A stretch of 64,000 nt of DNA from Flavobacterium sp. Root901 (GCF_001429765.1 NZ_LMJB01000008.1:188835-252834); one strand, 5' to 3'. Counted from the first letter of the stretch, positions 16,698-26,401 are shown. A program made the numbers and translations. Notes: generated from the sequence alone by a model not told the origin.

Positions 16698-17957
16698 CTA
16701 CAGATCAAATTGTTTAATTTTTCGATATAAAGTTCTTTCAGAAATTCCCAGTTCATCTGCGGCAGCTTTTCGTTTTCCTTTGTTTTTTTCTAATGATTTT
16801 TTGATCATTTCGATTTCTTTTTGTTCCAAACGTAAAACTTCCTCTTCTTCAATTGTTTCGGCAAATAAATAATTATCTTCCGGAATCTGGTAATTTTCTT
16901 CACGTACTGCAGGCGTCATAACCGCAGTTCTTGGTTCTTCTTCAAAATCAATTTCGCTGTCATTTTCCTGCGAACCGTATATTTTCTGAATTAAATTCGG
17001 ATTAATGTCCTGCATTTTGGAGCTTCCTCCATTTTTCATTAATTCCAAAGTTAGTTTTTTGAGATCATTCAGGTCGCTTCTCATGTCGAAAAGCACTTTG
17101 TATAAAATATCTCGTTCTGTACTAAAATCGGAGTCTTTTTTCTTATCATTAATTACAGAAGGCAGATTGCTTCCTTCAACAGGCAGATAAGATTGAAGCG
17201 TTGCCAAAGTAATATCGCGATTTGTTTCTAAAACAGAAATCTGCTCAGCAACATTTCGAAGCTGGCGAATATTTCCGCTCCATCTGAATTTTTGCAAGAG
17301 CTGAACAGCGTCGTCATCCAGTCTTAAAGGCGGCATTTTGTATTTATGAGCAAAATCGGCGACAAATTTTCTGAACAATAGATGAATATCGTCATTTCGC
17401 TCGCGCAATGGCGGCAATGTAATTTCGACTGTGCTTAAACGATAATACAAATCTTCACGGAATTTTCCCTTTTCGATTGCATTAAATAAGTTCACATTTG
17501 TTGCCGCAACAATACGAACATTTGTTTTTTGAACCTGGGATGAACCCACTTTAATGAATTCCCCATTTTCAAGAACACGCAGCAGTCTCACCTGAGTTGT
17601 TAAAGGTAGTTCACCAACTTCATCAAGAAAGATAGTTCCGCCGTCTGCTACTTCAAAATAACCTTCACGCGTGCTTGTTGCACCTGTAAAAGCACCTTTT
17701 TCGTGTCCAAAAAGTTCACTGTCAATCGTTCCTTCCGGAATTGCTCCACAGTTTACAGCGATATATTTTCCATGCTTTCTGTGCGAAAGCGAATGTATTA
17801 TTCTGGGAATATTTTCTTTACCAACACCACTTTCACCCGTTACCATAACCGAAATATCAGTTGGAGCAACCTGAATGGCTTTTTCGATAGCACGATTTAA
17901 TTTTGGGTCATTTCCAATAATCTCAAATCGTTGTTTTATTGCCTGAACTGTTTCCAT
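16698..17957 (-). CDS. Sigma-54-dependent transcriptional activator without a receiver domain
   Basis: A 419-residue enhancer-binding protein. The AAA+ domain starts almost at the N-terminus: Walker A GESGVGKE at 41-48, the sigma-54-contacting GAFTGA loop at 88-93, Walker B GTIFLDEVGEL near 110, and the sensor region RLSTVEITLPPLRER. The C-terminus carries a Fis-type helix-turn-helix (KRKAAADELGISERTLYRKI). There is no REC, GAF or PAS domain, so activity must be set by its level or a partner. The regulated promoters are not visible here. It is immediately upstream of lptE. Confidence 0.93.
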   Translation of the reverse strand: METVQAIKQRFEIIGNDPKLNRAIEKAIQVAPTDISVMVTGESGVGKENIPRIIHSLSHRKHGKYIAVNCGAIPEGTIDSELFGHEKGAFTGATSTREGYFEVADGGTIFLDEVGELPLTTQVRLLRVLENGEFIKVGSSQVQKTNVRIVAATNVNLFNAIEKGKFREDLYYRLSTVEITLPPLRERNDDIHLLFRKFVADFAHKYKMPPLRLDDDAVQLLQKFRWSGNIRQLRNVAEQISVLETNRDITLATLQSYLPVEGSNLPSVINDKKKDSDFSTERDILYKVLFDMRSDLNDLKKLTLELMKNGGSSKMQDINPNLIQKIYGSQENDSEIDFEEEPRTAVMTPAVREENYQIPEDNYLFAETIEEEEVLRLEQKEIEMIKKSLEKNKGKRKAAADELGISERTLYRKIKQFDL

Positions 17958-18041
17958 GTATATTTTTGTTTCAAGTTTTTGTTTGTTTCAGTTTTCAGAT
18001 TTTGCCTGAAAGCTTAAAACTTTGGCTTATATTCTATTTTC

Positions 18042-18532
18042 TTTTGCCACAGATTAAAGTGATTAACACAGATTACCTAAAATTATAAAATGTATCTCTT
18101 ATATTGAAGAGATTTTGTCTGAAAATTAACTAACAGCCCAACTTCTGAATTTGATAATTTTATATAATTTAAAATTTGGGCAACATGTTCGTTGGAAAAT
18201 TCTTTTATTGCTTTAACTTCTAATACAATATCTTCATTTACAATAAAATCAGCATAAAATTTATGAGCTAAAATTTTTCCTTTATATTCAATAGAGTATT
18301 CTTTTTCTCTTTCAAATAGAATATTATGTTCTTTAAATTCTAATTCTAAAGCATCTTTGTAAATAACTTCTAATAAACCTGGACCAAGATTTCGATGAAC
18401 TTCCATACAAATGCCAATAATCTTGTAGGTTTCATTTTCTCTGTAATGTTGCATAAATAATTTTTTTTGCACAAATTTAAGTAAGAAAAATAATTCAAAA
18501 AATCATTTCAATCCTTTTAGTCTGTGGCAAAA
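18042..18532. mobile_element. GxxExxY mini-cassette with 17-bp terminal inverted repeats
   Basis: TTTTGCCACAGATTAAA at 18042-18058 and the reverse complement of TTTTGCCACAGACTAAA at 18516-18532 match at 16 of 17 positions and enclose only the 129-codon GxxExxY gene. The right end is 6 bp from the miaB stop and the left end 84 bp from the sigma-54 activator start. It has the layout of a small nonautonomous insertion carrying one gene, with no transposase. Whether it moves is inference. Confidence 0.55.
18083..18472 (-). CDS. GxxExxY family protein (PDDEXK-like fold)
   Basis: A 129-residue member of the GxxExxY family: the naming motif appears as GPGLLEVIYKDALELEF, followed by YKGKILAHKFYADFIV and an IVLEVKAI strand matching the E-x-K core of the PD-(D/E)xK nuclease fold. 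Family members are widespread in Bacteroidota, often in many copies, and their function is not established; nuclease activity is inferred from fold only. It is the only gene in a 491-bp segment bounded by inverted repeats. The downstream Met at residue 7 is an equally possible start. Confidence 0.88.
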   Translation of the reverse strand: MQKKLFMQHYRENETYKIIGICMEVHRNLGPGLLEVIYKDALELEFKEHNILFEREKEYSIEYKGKILAHKFYADFIVNEDIVLEVKAIKEFSNEHVAQILNYIKLSNSEVGLLVNFQTKSLQYKRYIL

Positions 18533-18538
18533 AAAAAA

Positions 18539-19984
18539 TTAATTCATTGCACTCAAACCAACCGCTTCACCTTTTAAAGTTCCACTCGTACAGCTTGTGA
18601 TTTTTACATTTACAAAATCGCCAATTTTATAATTTTCTTTTGGAAAAACTACTGTAATACTTTGGGAGTTTCTTCCTGAAAATTCGGCTGCCGATTTTTT
18701 TGAAACCTTTTCTACTAAAACTTCCACTGTTTTTCCAACAAATTCCTCACTTCTAAACCAGGCATGTTTTTGCTGTAAATCGACAATTTCCTGTAATCGT
18801 CTGGCTTTGGTTTCTTCCTCTACATCATCTTTCATTTTTCTTCCGGCCAAAGTTCCCGGACGTTCAGAATACGAATACATATAACCAAAATTATATTTCA
18901 CATATTCCATCAAACTCAATGTATCCTGATGATCTTCTTCTGTTTCAGTTGGGAAACCGGCAATCATATCCTGCGAAATAGAAGCTTCCGGAACAATCGC
19001 TCTGATTTTATCAATCAAAGCCATATATTCTTCACGCGAATGCAGACGATTCATTTCTTTTAAAATTCTGTTGCTTCCGGATTGAACCGGTAAGTGAATG
19101 TGTTTACAGATATTTGGATATTTCGCAATAACATGCAAAATGCTTTCGTGCATATCCTGCGGATTAGAAGTCGAAAATCTGATTCGCATTTTAGGAAAAC
19201 CAACAGCCACCATTTCAAGTAACTGATCAAAATCTACTGCAGTGGCTTTTTGCATTTCAGAGGCGTTTACGAAATCTTTTTTCAAACCGCCGCCATACCA
19301 AAGATAACTGTCAACATTTTGTCCTAAAAGTGTAATTTCTTTAAAACCTTTGTTACATAAATCCTGAATTTCGGCCATAATACTCTGCGGTTCACGGCTG
19401 CGCTCACGTCCGCGGGTAAAAGGTACAACACAAAATGTACACATATTATCGCATCCGCGCGTAATAGAAACCAGGGCAGTGATTCCGTTGCTCATTAAAC
19501 GAACCGGCGAAATATCTCCGTATGTTTCTTCTTTTGATAAAATTACATTGATAGCGTCCCGACCTTCTTCAACTTCTGCTAATAGGTTGGGCAGATCTTT
19601 ATAGGCATCAGGACCCACAACAAGATCTACTATTTTTTCCTCTTCCAGAAACTGACTTTTCAAACGCTCGGCCATACAGCCCAGAACACCCACTTTCATT
19701 TTTGGATTTGTACGTTTTACCGCATTGTATTTTTCAAGACGCTTACGAATAGTCTGTTCTGCTTTGTCCCGGATAGAGCAAGTGTTTACCAAAACCAAGT
19801 CGGCTTCTTCTAAAACTGAAGTTGTATTATATCCTCCATCAGACAAAATGGATGCTACGACTTCGCTGTCTGAAAAATTCATTGCACAGCCGTAACTTTC
19901 TATAAATAGTTTTTTAGTATTCTCAGGTTTATTTTCTAAAACAAGACTTTCGCCTTGCTTGCTTTCTTCAATAATCTTTTCCAT
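18539..19984 (-). CDS. miaB: tRNA-2-methylthio-N6-dimethylallyladenosine synthase MiaB
   Basis: A 481-residue radical-SAM methylthiotransferase that modifies A37 of tRNAs reading UNN codons. The N-terminal UPF0004 domain carries three cluster cysteines (33, 69, 103; for example ESYGCAMN and VNTCSIR), the radical-SAM core has CxxxCxxC in RGCDNMCTFC (178, 182, 185), and the C-terminal TRAM domain follows (about 415-475). Length and motifs are normal for MiaB rather than for RimO or MtaB. It is transcribed toward the GxxExxY cassette and divergently from topA. Confidence 0.97.
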   Translation of the reverse strand: MEKIIEESKQGESLVLENKPENTKKLFIESYGCAMNFSDSEVVASILSDGGYNTTSVLEEADLVLVNTCSIRDKAEQTIRKRLEKYNAVKRTNPKMKVGVLGCMAERLKSQFLEEEKIVDLVVGPDAYKDLPNLLAEVEEGRDAINVILSKEETYGDISPVRLMSNGITALVSITRGCDNMCTFCVVPFTRGRERSREPQSIMAEIQDLCNKGFKEITLLGQNVDSYLWYGGGLKKDFVNASEMQKATAVDFDQLLEMVAVGFPKMRIRFSTSNPQDMHESILHVIAKYPNICKHIHLPVQSGSNRILKEMNRLHSREEYMALIDKIRAIVPEASISQDMIAGFPTETEEDHQDTLSLMEYVKYNFGYMYSYSERPGTLAGRKMKDDVEEETKARRLQEIVDLQQKHAWFRSEEFVGKTVEVLVEKVSKKSAAEFSGRNSQSITVVFPKENYKIGDFVNVKITSCTSGTLKGEAVGLSAMN

Positions 19985-20299
19985 TGTAAAATTTCAAAGT
20001 GCAAAGATAACGCAAATACGATCAATATGACAAGATGGCAGAAAAGAATTTTATATTTCTAATTTTAGTTTATAAGCCGGAAGTTTGAATAATCCAAAAT
20101 CTGCAATCCAAAATCCATGATCTAAAATAATAGAATTTCGCTGTCATAAACGATTAAAAGTTATACCTATATATATAATACAGAATATTACAGATAAATC
20201 TGCAATTTTAAGTTTCATAATATCAAAATACCTCAAAAATTCACCGACAAGGTTAATATTTAAAAAAAATAAATACTTTTGTTGCAGAAAATAAGAGCA
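19985..20299. other. Divergent intergenic region between miaB and topA
   Basis: AT-rich, 315 bp, with no open frame. The only recognisable signal is the -7 box for topA at 20274-20281. Confidence 0.5.
20274..20281 (+). promoter_or_regulatory. Putative -7 box (TACTTTTG) of topA
   Basis: An exact TAnnTTTG match 18 bp before the ATG at 20300, predicting a leader of roughly 12-14 nt. No TTG element is at the expected distance. The box overlaps the upstream TTG codon that could be read as an alternative start, which argues for the ATG. Confidence 0.45.
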
Positions 20300-22816
20300 A
20301 TGGCAAAGAATTTAGTAATAGTGGAGTCACCTGCAAAGGCGAAAACGATCGAGAAATTTCTTGGGAACGATTTTCAGGTGGAGTCAAGTTATGGTCACAT
20401 AGCCGACTTACCATCAAAGGAAATAGGAGTAGATGTAGAGAATGGGTTTAAACCAAAATATGAAGTTTCTCCAGATAAAAAAGCCTTGGTAACGAAACTA
20501 AAATCACTATCTAAAAATGCCGAAACGGTTTGGTTAGCAAGCGATGAGGACCGCGAGGGAGAAGCTATTTCATGGCACTTGGCGGAAGAATTAAAACTGG
20601 ATACTAAAAAAACCAAACGAATTGTTTTTCACGAGATTACAAAATCTGCGATTCTTAAAGCAATTGACAATCCAAGAGAAATAGATTATAATTTAGTTAA
20701 TGCACAACAGGCGAGGAGAGTATTAGATCGTTTGGTGGGTTATGAATTATCTCCTGTTTTGTGGAGAAAAGTTAAAGGCGGACTTTCTGCAGGTCGTGTA
20801 CAATCTGTTTCTGTACGTTTGATTGTAGAAAGAGAACGTGAAATTCAAAATTTTAATGCAGTTGCAACCTATTCAGTTGTTGCAGAATTTGTAAACGAAA
20901 GCGGAAAAGCTTTTAAAGCAAAACTGCCAAAAAACTTCAATACAAAAAAAGAAGCCGAAGATTTCTTAAATCAAAACCTCGGTTCTAAATATAAGGTAGC
21001 CGATTTAGAAACTAAACCTACCAAAAAATCTCCAACAGCACCTTTTACAACTTCTACTTTGCAGCAGGAAGCAGCAAGAAAATTGTATTTGCCAGTTGGA
21101 ATAACAATGCAGTTAGCGCAACGATTATATGAGGCGGGACTCATTACTTATATGAGAACAGACAGTGTTAATCTTTCAAAAGATGCAATGGATGCCGCTG
21201 AAGCAGAAATCATAAAATCTTACGGAAAAGAATTCTCAAAACCGAGAACTTTTGCCACCAAAAGTAAAGGAGCACAAGAAGCGCACGAAGCAATTCGTCC
21301 GACTGATATGTCCCGTCATACCGTAAATATTGATCGTGATCAGGCTCGTTTGTATGATTTGATCTGGAAAAGAACTCTGGCATCTCAAATGAGCGATGCA
21401 CAGTTAGAAAGAACAAACGTAAAAATTGAAGCAGATAATCACAGCGAAATTTTTACTGCTTCAGGAGAAGTTTTGCTTTTTGAAGGTTTTTTAAAAGTTT
21501 ATTTAGAAGGTCATGATGATGACGAAGAAGAACAAGAAGGAATGCTTCCGGCTCTAAAAGTAAACGAAAAACTGGTTAACAACTATATTACGGCTACAGA
21601 ACGATATTCAAGACCGCCGGCACGTTATACTGAGGCATCTTTAGTAAAAAAACTGGAGGAGCTTGGAATTGGGCGTCCGTCAACATATGCACCGACTATT
21701 TCGACCATCATCAACAGAAATTATGTTGAAAAAGGGACACTCGAAGGTCAGGAACGCAATTATACACAGTTGACTTTACAAAATAGTAAGGTAGGGGAAA
21801 AGCTTTTAAAAGAAAATACAGGTTCAGACAAAGGAAAACTGGTTCCAACTGATATTGGGACTATTGTAACAGATTTCCTTGTTAAGAACTTCGGAAATAT
21901 TTTAGATTATAATTTTACTGCAAAAGTAGAACAGGATTTTGACGAAATTGCCGAAGGAAATATTGACTGGGCAATCATGATGCAGGATTTCTACAATAAA
22001 TTTCATCCAAATGTTAAAGAAGTAGAAGCAAATGCTGAACGTGAAAGCGGGGAGAGAATTTTAGGAAAAGATGCTGACGGAAGACAGGTTTCTGTTCGAT
22101 TAGGAAAATTTGGACCAATGGCTCAAATTGGAGAAGCAGACGATGAAGATAAAAAGTTTGCCAGCTTGATGGCAGATCAGAATATTGGAAATATTACACT
22201 GGAAGAAGCTTTAAATTTATTTTTACTTCCTAAAAATTTAGGAGAATATAAAGGAGAAGAAGTAGAAGTAAGTAATGGTCGTTACGGACCGTATGTACGT
22301 CATGGAAGTGTGTTTATTTCGTTGCCTAGAGGAGAAGATCCTTTAAGTGTCACAAAAGAAAGAGCAAAAGAGCTAATTGATGAAAAAGCACTTGCAGATG
22401 CACCAATTGCCGTGTATAAAGGCGAGGGAGTTCAAAAAGGAGTGGGGCGTTTTGGTCCTTTTATTAAATGGAACGGCCTTTTTATAAATGTGAGTAAAAA
22501 ATACAATTTTGATAATTTATCTCAGGCAGATGTTGAAGAATTAATCGAAGATAAACTTCAGAAGAATATCGATAAGGTAATTCATAACTGGGAAGAAGAA
22601 GGAATTGTAGTAGAAAAAGCTCGCTGGGGAAGATCAGTAATTCTGAAAGGAAAAATTAAAATTGAATTAAGTAAAGATGTTGATGCTTCAAAATTAACAC
22701 TGGATCAGGTTCAGGAAATGATTGCGGCAAAAACACCAGCGAAAAAAGCCCCTGCAAAGAAAGCTGCAACGGCAAAAAAAGCACCGGCAAAAAAAACAGC
22801 AGCAAAAAAGAAATAA
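20300..22816 (+). CDS. topA: DNA topoisomerase I
   Basis: An 838-residue type IA topoisomerase that relaxes negative supercoils. It begins MAKNLVIVESPAKAKTIEKF (Toprim), has the acidic DEDREGEAISWHL motif, the active-site tyrosine in the GLITYMRTDSVN region, and repeated C-terminal toprim-like domains instead of zinc fingers (KFGPMAQIG, RYGPYVRHG, RFGPFIKWNG repeats). It ends in a Lys/Ala-rich tail (KAPAKKAATAKKAPAKK), a low-complexity DNA-binding extension common in Bacteroidota. The ATG at 20300 is used because the Toprim domain starts there and the promoter box lies just upstream. The next gene follows after 3 bp. Confidence 0.98.
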   Translation: MAKNLVIVESPAKAKTIEKFLGNDFQVESSYGHIADLPSKEIGVDVENGFKPKYEVSPDKKALVTKLKSLSKNAETVWLASDEDREGEAISWHLAEELKLDTKKTKRIVFHEITKSAILKAIDNPREIDYNLVNAQQARRVLDRLVGYELSPVLWRKVKGGLSAGRVQSVSVRLIVEREREIQNFNAVATYSVVAEFVNESGKAFKAKLPKNFNTKKEAEDFLNQNLGSKYKVADLETKPTKKSPTAPFTTSTLQQEAARKLYLPVGITMQLAQRLYEAGLITYMRTDSVNLSKDAMDAAEAEIIKSYGKEFSKPRTFATKSKGAQEAHEAIRPTDMSRHTVNIDRDQARLYDLIWKRTLASQMSDAQLERTNVKIEADNHSEIFTASGEVLLFEGFLKVYLEGHDDDEEEQEGMLPALKVNEKLVNNYITATERYSRPPARYTEASLVKKLEELGIGRPSTYAPTISTIINRNYVEKGTLEGQERNYTQLTLQNSKVGEKLLKENTGSDKGKLVPTDIGTIVTDFLVKNFGNILDYNFTAKVEQDFDEIAEGNIDWAIMMQDFYNKFHPNVKEVEANAERESGERILGKDADGRQVSVRLGKFGPMAQIGEADDEDKKFASLMADQNIGNITLEEALNLFLLPKNLGEYKGEEVEVSNGRYGPYVRHGSVFISLPRGEDPLSVTKERAKELIDEKALADAPIAVYKGEGVQKGVGRFGPFIKWNGLFINVSKKYNFDNLSQADVEELIEDKLQKNIDKVIHNWEEEGIVVEKARWGRSVILKGKIKIELSKDVDASKLTLDQVQEMIAAKTPAKKAPAKKAATAKKAPAKKTAAKKK

Positions 22817-22819
22817 ACA

Positions 22820-23971
22820 ATGGAATTTGATTTTCTAGAGCCTTTAAATGACGGAATTTTAAAATTCATTAGTTCATTGTCTTCACAAGAACTGGGAAGC
22901 AAAATTGCTTTGCATACTCAGGATCAGTTTCCGGATATCGATAAAATTAATATTGCAATTGTTGGAGTTTTAGAAGATCGCCGTAATATTAATATAGTTA
23001 ACGAAGTTAATTTAAACGCTGTTCGTAAAAAGCTGTACGGAATGTTTCCCGGTAATTGGGATGCTTCCATTGCTGATTTAGGAGATATTCTCGCAGGAGA
23101 TTCTGTAGAGGATACTTATTTTGCAGTAAAAAAGGTAACCGCTGCATTAATTAAGAATAAAGTCATTCCGATAGTTCTGGGAGGTTCACAGGATTTGACA
23201 TACGCTTTATATCGTGCTTATGATGATTTAGAGCAAATGGTAAATATGGTTTCTGTAGATAACAGATTTGATTTTGGTAAAGAAAATGAAGCTGTTTCGG
23301 CTAATTCTTATTTAACAAAAATTATAATTGACGAGCCGAATAATCTTTTCAATTACTGTAATATAGGATACCAGACCTACTATAATTCACAAGAAGAAAT
23401 TGATTTAATTGAAAAGTTGTTTTTTGACGCCTACCGATTGGGAGAGATTTCAAACAAAATTACATTGGCAGAGCCTGTTTTTAGAGATGCTGACTTAGTA
23501 AGTATTGATTTGAATTCGGTAAAGTCTTCAGATTCAGGAAATACAATTTCATTTGAACCAAATGGATTCAATGGAAAAGAGATTTGTTCATTGGCAAGAT
23601 ATGCAGGAATAAGTGATAAAGTGTCTTCTTTTGGAGTGTTTAATCATAACAGTACCGTACAGGAGTCGCCAATTATTGCTCAGATCGTTTGGTATTTTAT
23701 TGAAGGATACCATTATCGTTCAAAAGAATATCCATTTGGAAGCAGAACAAATTATTTAAAGTATATTGTTCCGTTGGAAGAAGAAGAACTGGTATTTTAT
23801 AAAAGTGATAAAACAGATCGCTGGTGGATTGAAATTCCGTTTGAAACAAACGGCAGCAATAAACTAAAAAGAAATACGTTATTACCGTGTTCTTATGAAG
23901 AATATTTGAGTGCATGTAATCAGGAATTGCCAGAAAGATGGTGGAAAGCACAGCGAAAAAACGCTTTGTAA
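22820..23971 (+). CDS. Ureohydrolase (arginase/formimidoylglutamase) fold protein with altered metal motifs
   Basis: A 383-residue protein of the arginase fold, cotranscribed with topA and upstream of gldK. The segments that normally bind the two Mn ions are recognisable but changed: GGSQDLT (121-127) where GGxH is usual, VSVDNRFDF (144-152) where DAHxD is usual, and LVSIDLNSV (226-234) followed by SSDSGN where SxDxDxxDP is usual. Only some aspartates remain and the histidines are gone. It is therefore probably not an active formimidoylglutamase or arginase, although annotation pipelines would call it one. A structural or T9SS-related role is possible from its position but unproven. Confidence 0.8.
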   Translation: MEFDFLEPLNDGILKFISSLSSQELGSKIALHTQDQFPDIDKINIAIVGVLEDRRNINIVNEVNLNAVRKKLYGMFPGNWDASIADLGDILAGDSVEDTYFAVKKVTAALIKNKVIPIVLGGSQDLTYALYRAYDDLEQMVNMVSVDNRFDFGKENEAVSANSYLTKIIIDEPNNLFNYCNIGYQTYYNSQEEIDLIEKLFFDAYRLGEISNKITLAEPVFRDADLVSIDLNSVKSSDSGNTISFEPNGFNGKEICSLARYAGISDKVSSFGVFNHNSTVQESPIIAQIVWYFIEGYHYRSKEYPFGSRTNYLKYIVPLEEEELVFYKSDKTDRWWIEIPFETNGSNKLKRNTLLPCSYEEYLSACNQELPERWWKAQRKNAL

Positions 23972-24166
23972 AAGAAAATTTTATTGAAAATCTTAAAATT
24001 TTCAGTTTTTTTAAATTTTAGTTAAAAAATTTAGTAAGATAAGGTTTATATATTGTAAAATTTAACGTTTTACGTCGATTTTTTTAATCAGTTTGTCGAT
24101 GAAATATTTTTTTTTTATTTTATTTAACATTATTTTTGAACGGTAAAATAAATTTCGCAAGTAGTA

Positions 24167-24197
24167 TTGTTTTTTAGATAAATAATAAATACGTTTA
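24167..24197 (+). promoter_or_regulatory. Promoter of the gldKLMN operon
   Basis: TTG at 24167-24169, a 20-bp spacer and TACGTTTA at 24190-24197 match the Bacteroidota -33/-7 arrangement, with one mismatch in the last base of TAnnTTTG. The predicted leader is about 30 nt. It lies in the 263-bp gap after the ureohydrolase-like gene, which otherwise is AT-rich without structure. Confidence 0.5.
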
Positions 24198-24234
24198 CGG
24201 ACTTTTAATAATGAATAGATAATCCCAAATTTAT

Positions 24235-25632
24235 ATGAAGAAGTTTATTGCATTTGCAGCAATGTTAACACTAGTAATCGGCTGTGGTAAGTCAGGTGAC
24301 AAAGGTGAATTAGTTGGTGTTACAGGAGGGAAATGGCATCCCGAGAAGCCTTATGGAATGACATTAGTTCCTGGTGGATCTTTTATCATGGGTAAATCAG
24401 ATGCTGATTTAGCTAATGTAGAAGACGCTCCAACTAAAACAGTAACAGTTCGTTCATTCTATATGGATGAAACTGAGATTACTAACAGTGAGTACCGTCA
24501 GTTTGTGGAGTGGGTAAAAGACTCTACAATGAGAGTTCGTCTTGCTATTTTAGCTGATGAAACAGGACAAAAAAGTACTGGAGGTAAAGGTAGTAAAGGT
24601 GGTAGTATCGCTGATTATGCATTTAATGACTCTGAGCCGGATAAAATGACGGCTTATGATAAATACATGTATGATAACTACTATAGCGTAGGAACAAAAG
24701 ATGATCCTTATGCTGGTAGAAAATTAAACAAAAAAGTTAAATTAATTAGAGATACTAAAGCTTATCCGGATGAGTATTATGCTGAAGTAATGGATTCTAT
24801 GTATTTGCCAATTGAAGAATCATATAATGGTTTAAGAACAATTGATGTAAATAAATTGAAATTCCGTTATTCTTGGATGGATATTCAGGCTGCTGCAAAA
24901 GCCAAAGTTGGAAAAAGAAAAGACTTCGTTAAAACTGAGCAGGTTAGTGTATATCCAGATACTACAGTTTGGATTAAAGACTTCTCATATTCATATAATG
25001 AACCAATGCATAATGATTATTTCTGGCACAAAGCTTATGGAGATTATCCTGTAGTGGGTGTAACTTGGAAACAAGCAAAAGCATTCTGTGCATGGAGAAC
25101 TTTAAATAAAAACAGCTACATTAAATCTAAGAAAAAAGGACGTGATTTAGTTAACGCATTCAGACTTCCAACGGAAGCAGAATGGGAGTATGCTGCAAGA
25201 GGTGGTCTGGAGTCTGCTACATACCCATGGGGAGGTCCTTACACGAAAAGTGACAGAGGATGTTTCATGGCAAACTTCAAACCTAACAGAGGAGATTATG
25301 CTGCCGACGAGGCTTTATATACAGTTGAAGCTAAATCTTACGAACAAAACGGATACGGATTATACAACATGGCAGGAAACGTTTCTGAGTGGACAGATTC
25401 AGCTTATAATCCAAATGCCTATGAGTATGTTTCTACAATGAACCCTAACGTAATTGATGGAAACAACCAAAGAAAAGTTGTTCGTGGAGGATCTTGGAAA
25501 GACGTTGCTTATTTCCTACAAGTGAGTACTCGTGATCACGAATATGCTGATTCAGCAAGAAGTTATATTGGTTTCAGAACTGTACAAGATTACATGGGAA
25601 CTCAAGTAACCGGAAGCGGAAAAAAGAAATAG
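24235..25632 (+). CDS. gldK: Type IX secretion/gliding lipoprotein GldK
   Basis: A 465-residue lipoprotein (MKKFIAFAAMLTLVIGCGKS, lipobox Cys 17) with a formylglycine-generating-enzyme/sulfatase-modifying-factor domain: GMTLVPGGSFIMG, DETEITNSEYRQF, FRLPTEAEWEYAARGG, GLYNMAGNVSEWT, VVRGGSWKD, IGFRTVQ. In flavobacteria GldK forms, with GldN, the periplasmic ring of the type IX secretion system under the outer membrane. It is the first gene of gldK-gldL-gldM-gldN. The enzyme-like domain is considered structural in this role. Confidence 0.98.
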   Translation: MKKFIAFAAMLTLVIGCGKSGDKGELVGVTGGKWHPEKPYGMTLVPGGSFIMGKSDADLANVEDAPTKTVTVRSFYMDETEITNSEYRQFVEWVKDSTMRVRLAILADETGQKSTGGKGSKGGSIADYAFNDSEPDKMTAYDKYMYDNYYSVGTKDDPYAGRKLNKKVKLIRDTKAYPDEYYAEVMDSMYLPIEESYNGLRTIDVNKLKFRYSWMDIQAAAKAKVGKRKDFVKTEQVSVYPDTTVWIKDFSYSYNEPMHNDYFWHKAYGDYPVVGVTWKQAKAFCAWRTLNKNSYIKSKKKGRDLVNAFRLPTEAEWEYAARGGLESATYPWGGPYTKSDRGCFMANFKPNRGDYAADEALYTVEAKSYEQNGYGLYNMAGNVSEWTDSAYNPNAYEYVSTMNPNVIDGNNQRKVVRGGSWKDVAYFLQVSTRDHEYADSARSYIGFRTVQDYMGTQVTGSGKKK

Positions 25633-25704
25633 TAATTTATAATTAAATCAATACAATAACCAAATCGAATCTATTTTAAAATTAAAACCTAAAAAAAAAT
25701 TATT

Positions 25705-26349
25705 ATGGCATTATTAAGTAAAAAAGCAATGAATTTCGCTTATGGTATGGGAGCGGCAGTAGTAATCGTTGGAGCTTTATTCAAAATTACTCACTTTGAA
25801 ATTGGACCATTAACAGGAACAGTTATGCTTTCAGTAGGTTTATTAACTGAGGCGTTAATCTTCGCGTTATCTGCTTTTGAACCAGTTGAAGACGAATTGG
25901 ATTGGACTCTTGTTTACCCAGAATTAGCTAACGGACAAGCTAGAAAAAAAGAGGAGAAAGTTGAATCAACTGATGCCCAAGGTTTATTATCTCAAAAATT
26001 AGATGCTATCTTAAAAGAAGCTAAAATTGACGGTGAATTAATGTCAAGTTTAGGAAACAGCATCAAAAATTTTGAAGGAGCTGCAAAAGCAATTTCTCCA
26101 ACTGTAGATTCTATCGCAGGACAAAAGAAATATGCTGAAGAGTTATCTCTTGCTGCTGCACAAATGGAATCATTAAACAGTTTATATAAAGTTCAGTTAG
26201 AAAGCGCTTCAAGAAATGCTCAGGCAAATACTGAAATCGCTGAGAACGCATCTAAATTAAAAGAACAAATGCAATCTATGACTGCAAACATTGCTTCTCT
26301 AAACAGTGTTTACGGTGGTATGCTTTCTGCAATGAGTAACAAAGGATAA
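25705..26349 (+). CDS. gldL: Type IX secretion/gliding motor protein GldL
   Basis: A 214-residue inner-membrane protein with two transmembrane helices near the N-terminus (FAYGMGAAVVIVGALFKITH and GTVMLSVGLLTEALIFALS) and a cytoplasmic helical tail (about 90-210). GldL forms the pentameric stator around a GldM dimer that uses proton flow to power secretion and gliding; the glutamate in the second helix (LLTEALIF) is the known candidate proton-path residue. The gene has the normal length and position, 72 bp after gldK. Confidence 0.98.
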   Translation: MALLSKKAMNFAYGMGAAVVIVGALFKITHFEIGPLTGTVMLSVGLLTEALIFALSAFEPVEDELDWTLVYPELANGQARKKEEKVESTDAQGLLSQKLDAILKEAKIDGELMSSLGNSIKNFEGAAKAISPTVDSIAGQKKYAEELSLAAAQMESLNSLYKVQLESASRNAQANTEIAENASKLKEQMQSMTANIASLNSVYGGMLSAMSNKG

Positions 26350-26401
26350 TTAGTTTTTAACTATTATATTAAAATTATTAATAAGAACTAATTAGAAAAA
26401 A

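Noticed and set aside
20279..20281. TTG as start of topA
   Set aside because: It overlaps the -7 box and adds seven residues not part of the Toprim domain; the ATG at 20300 is preferred.
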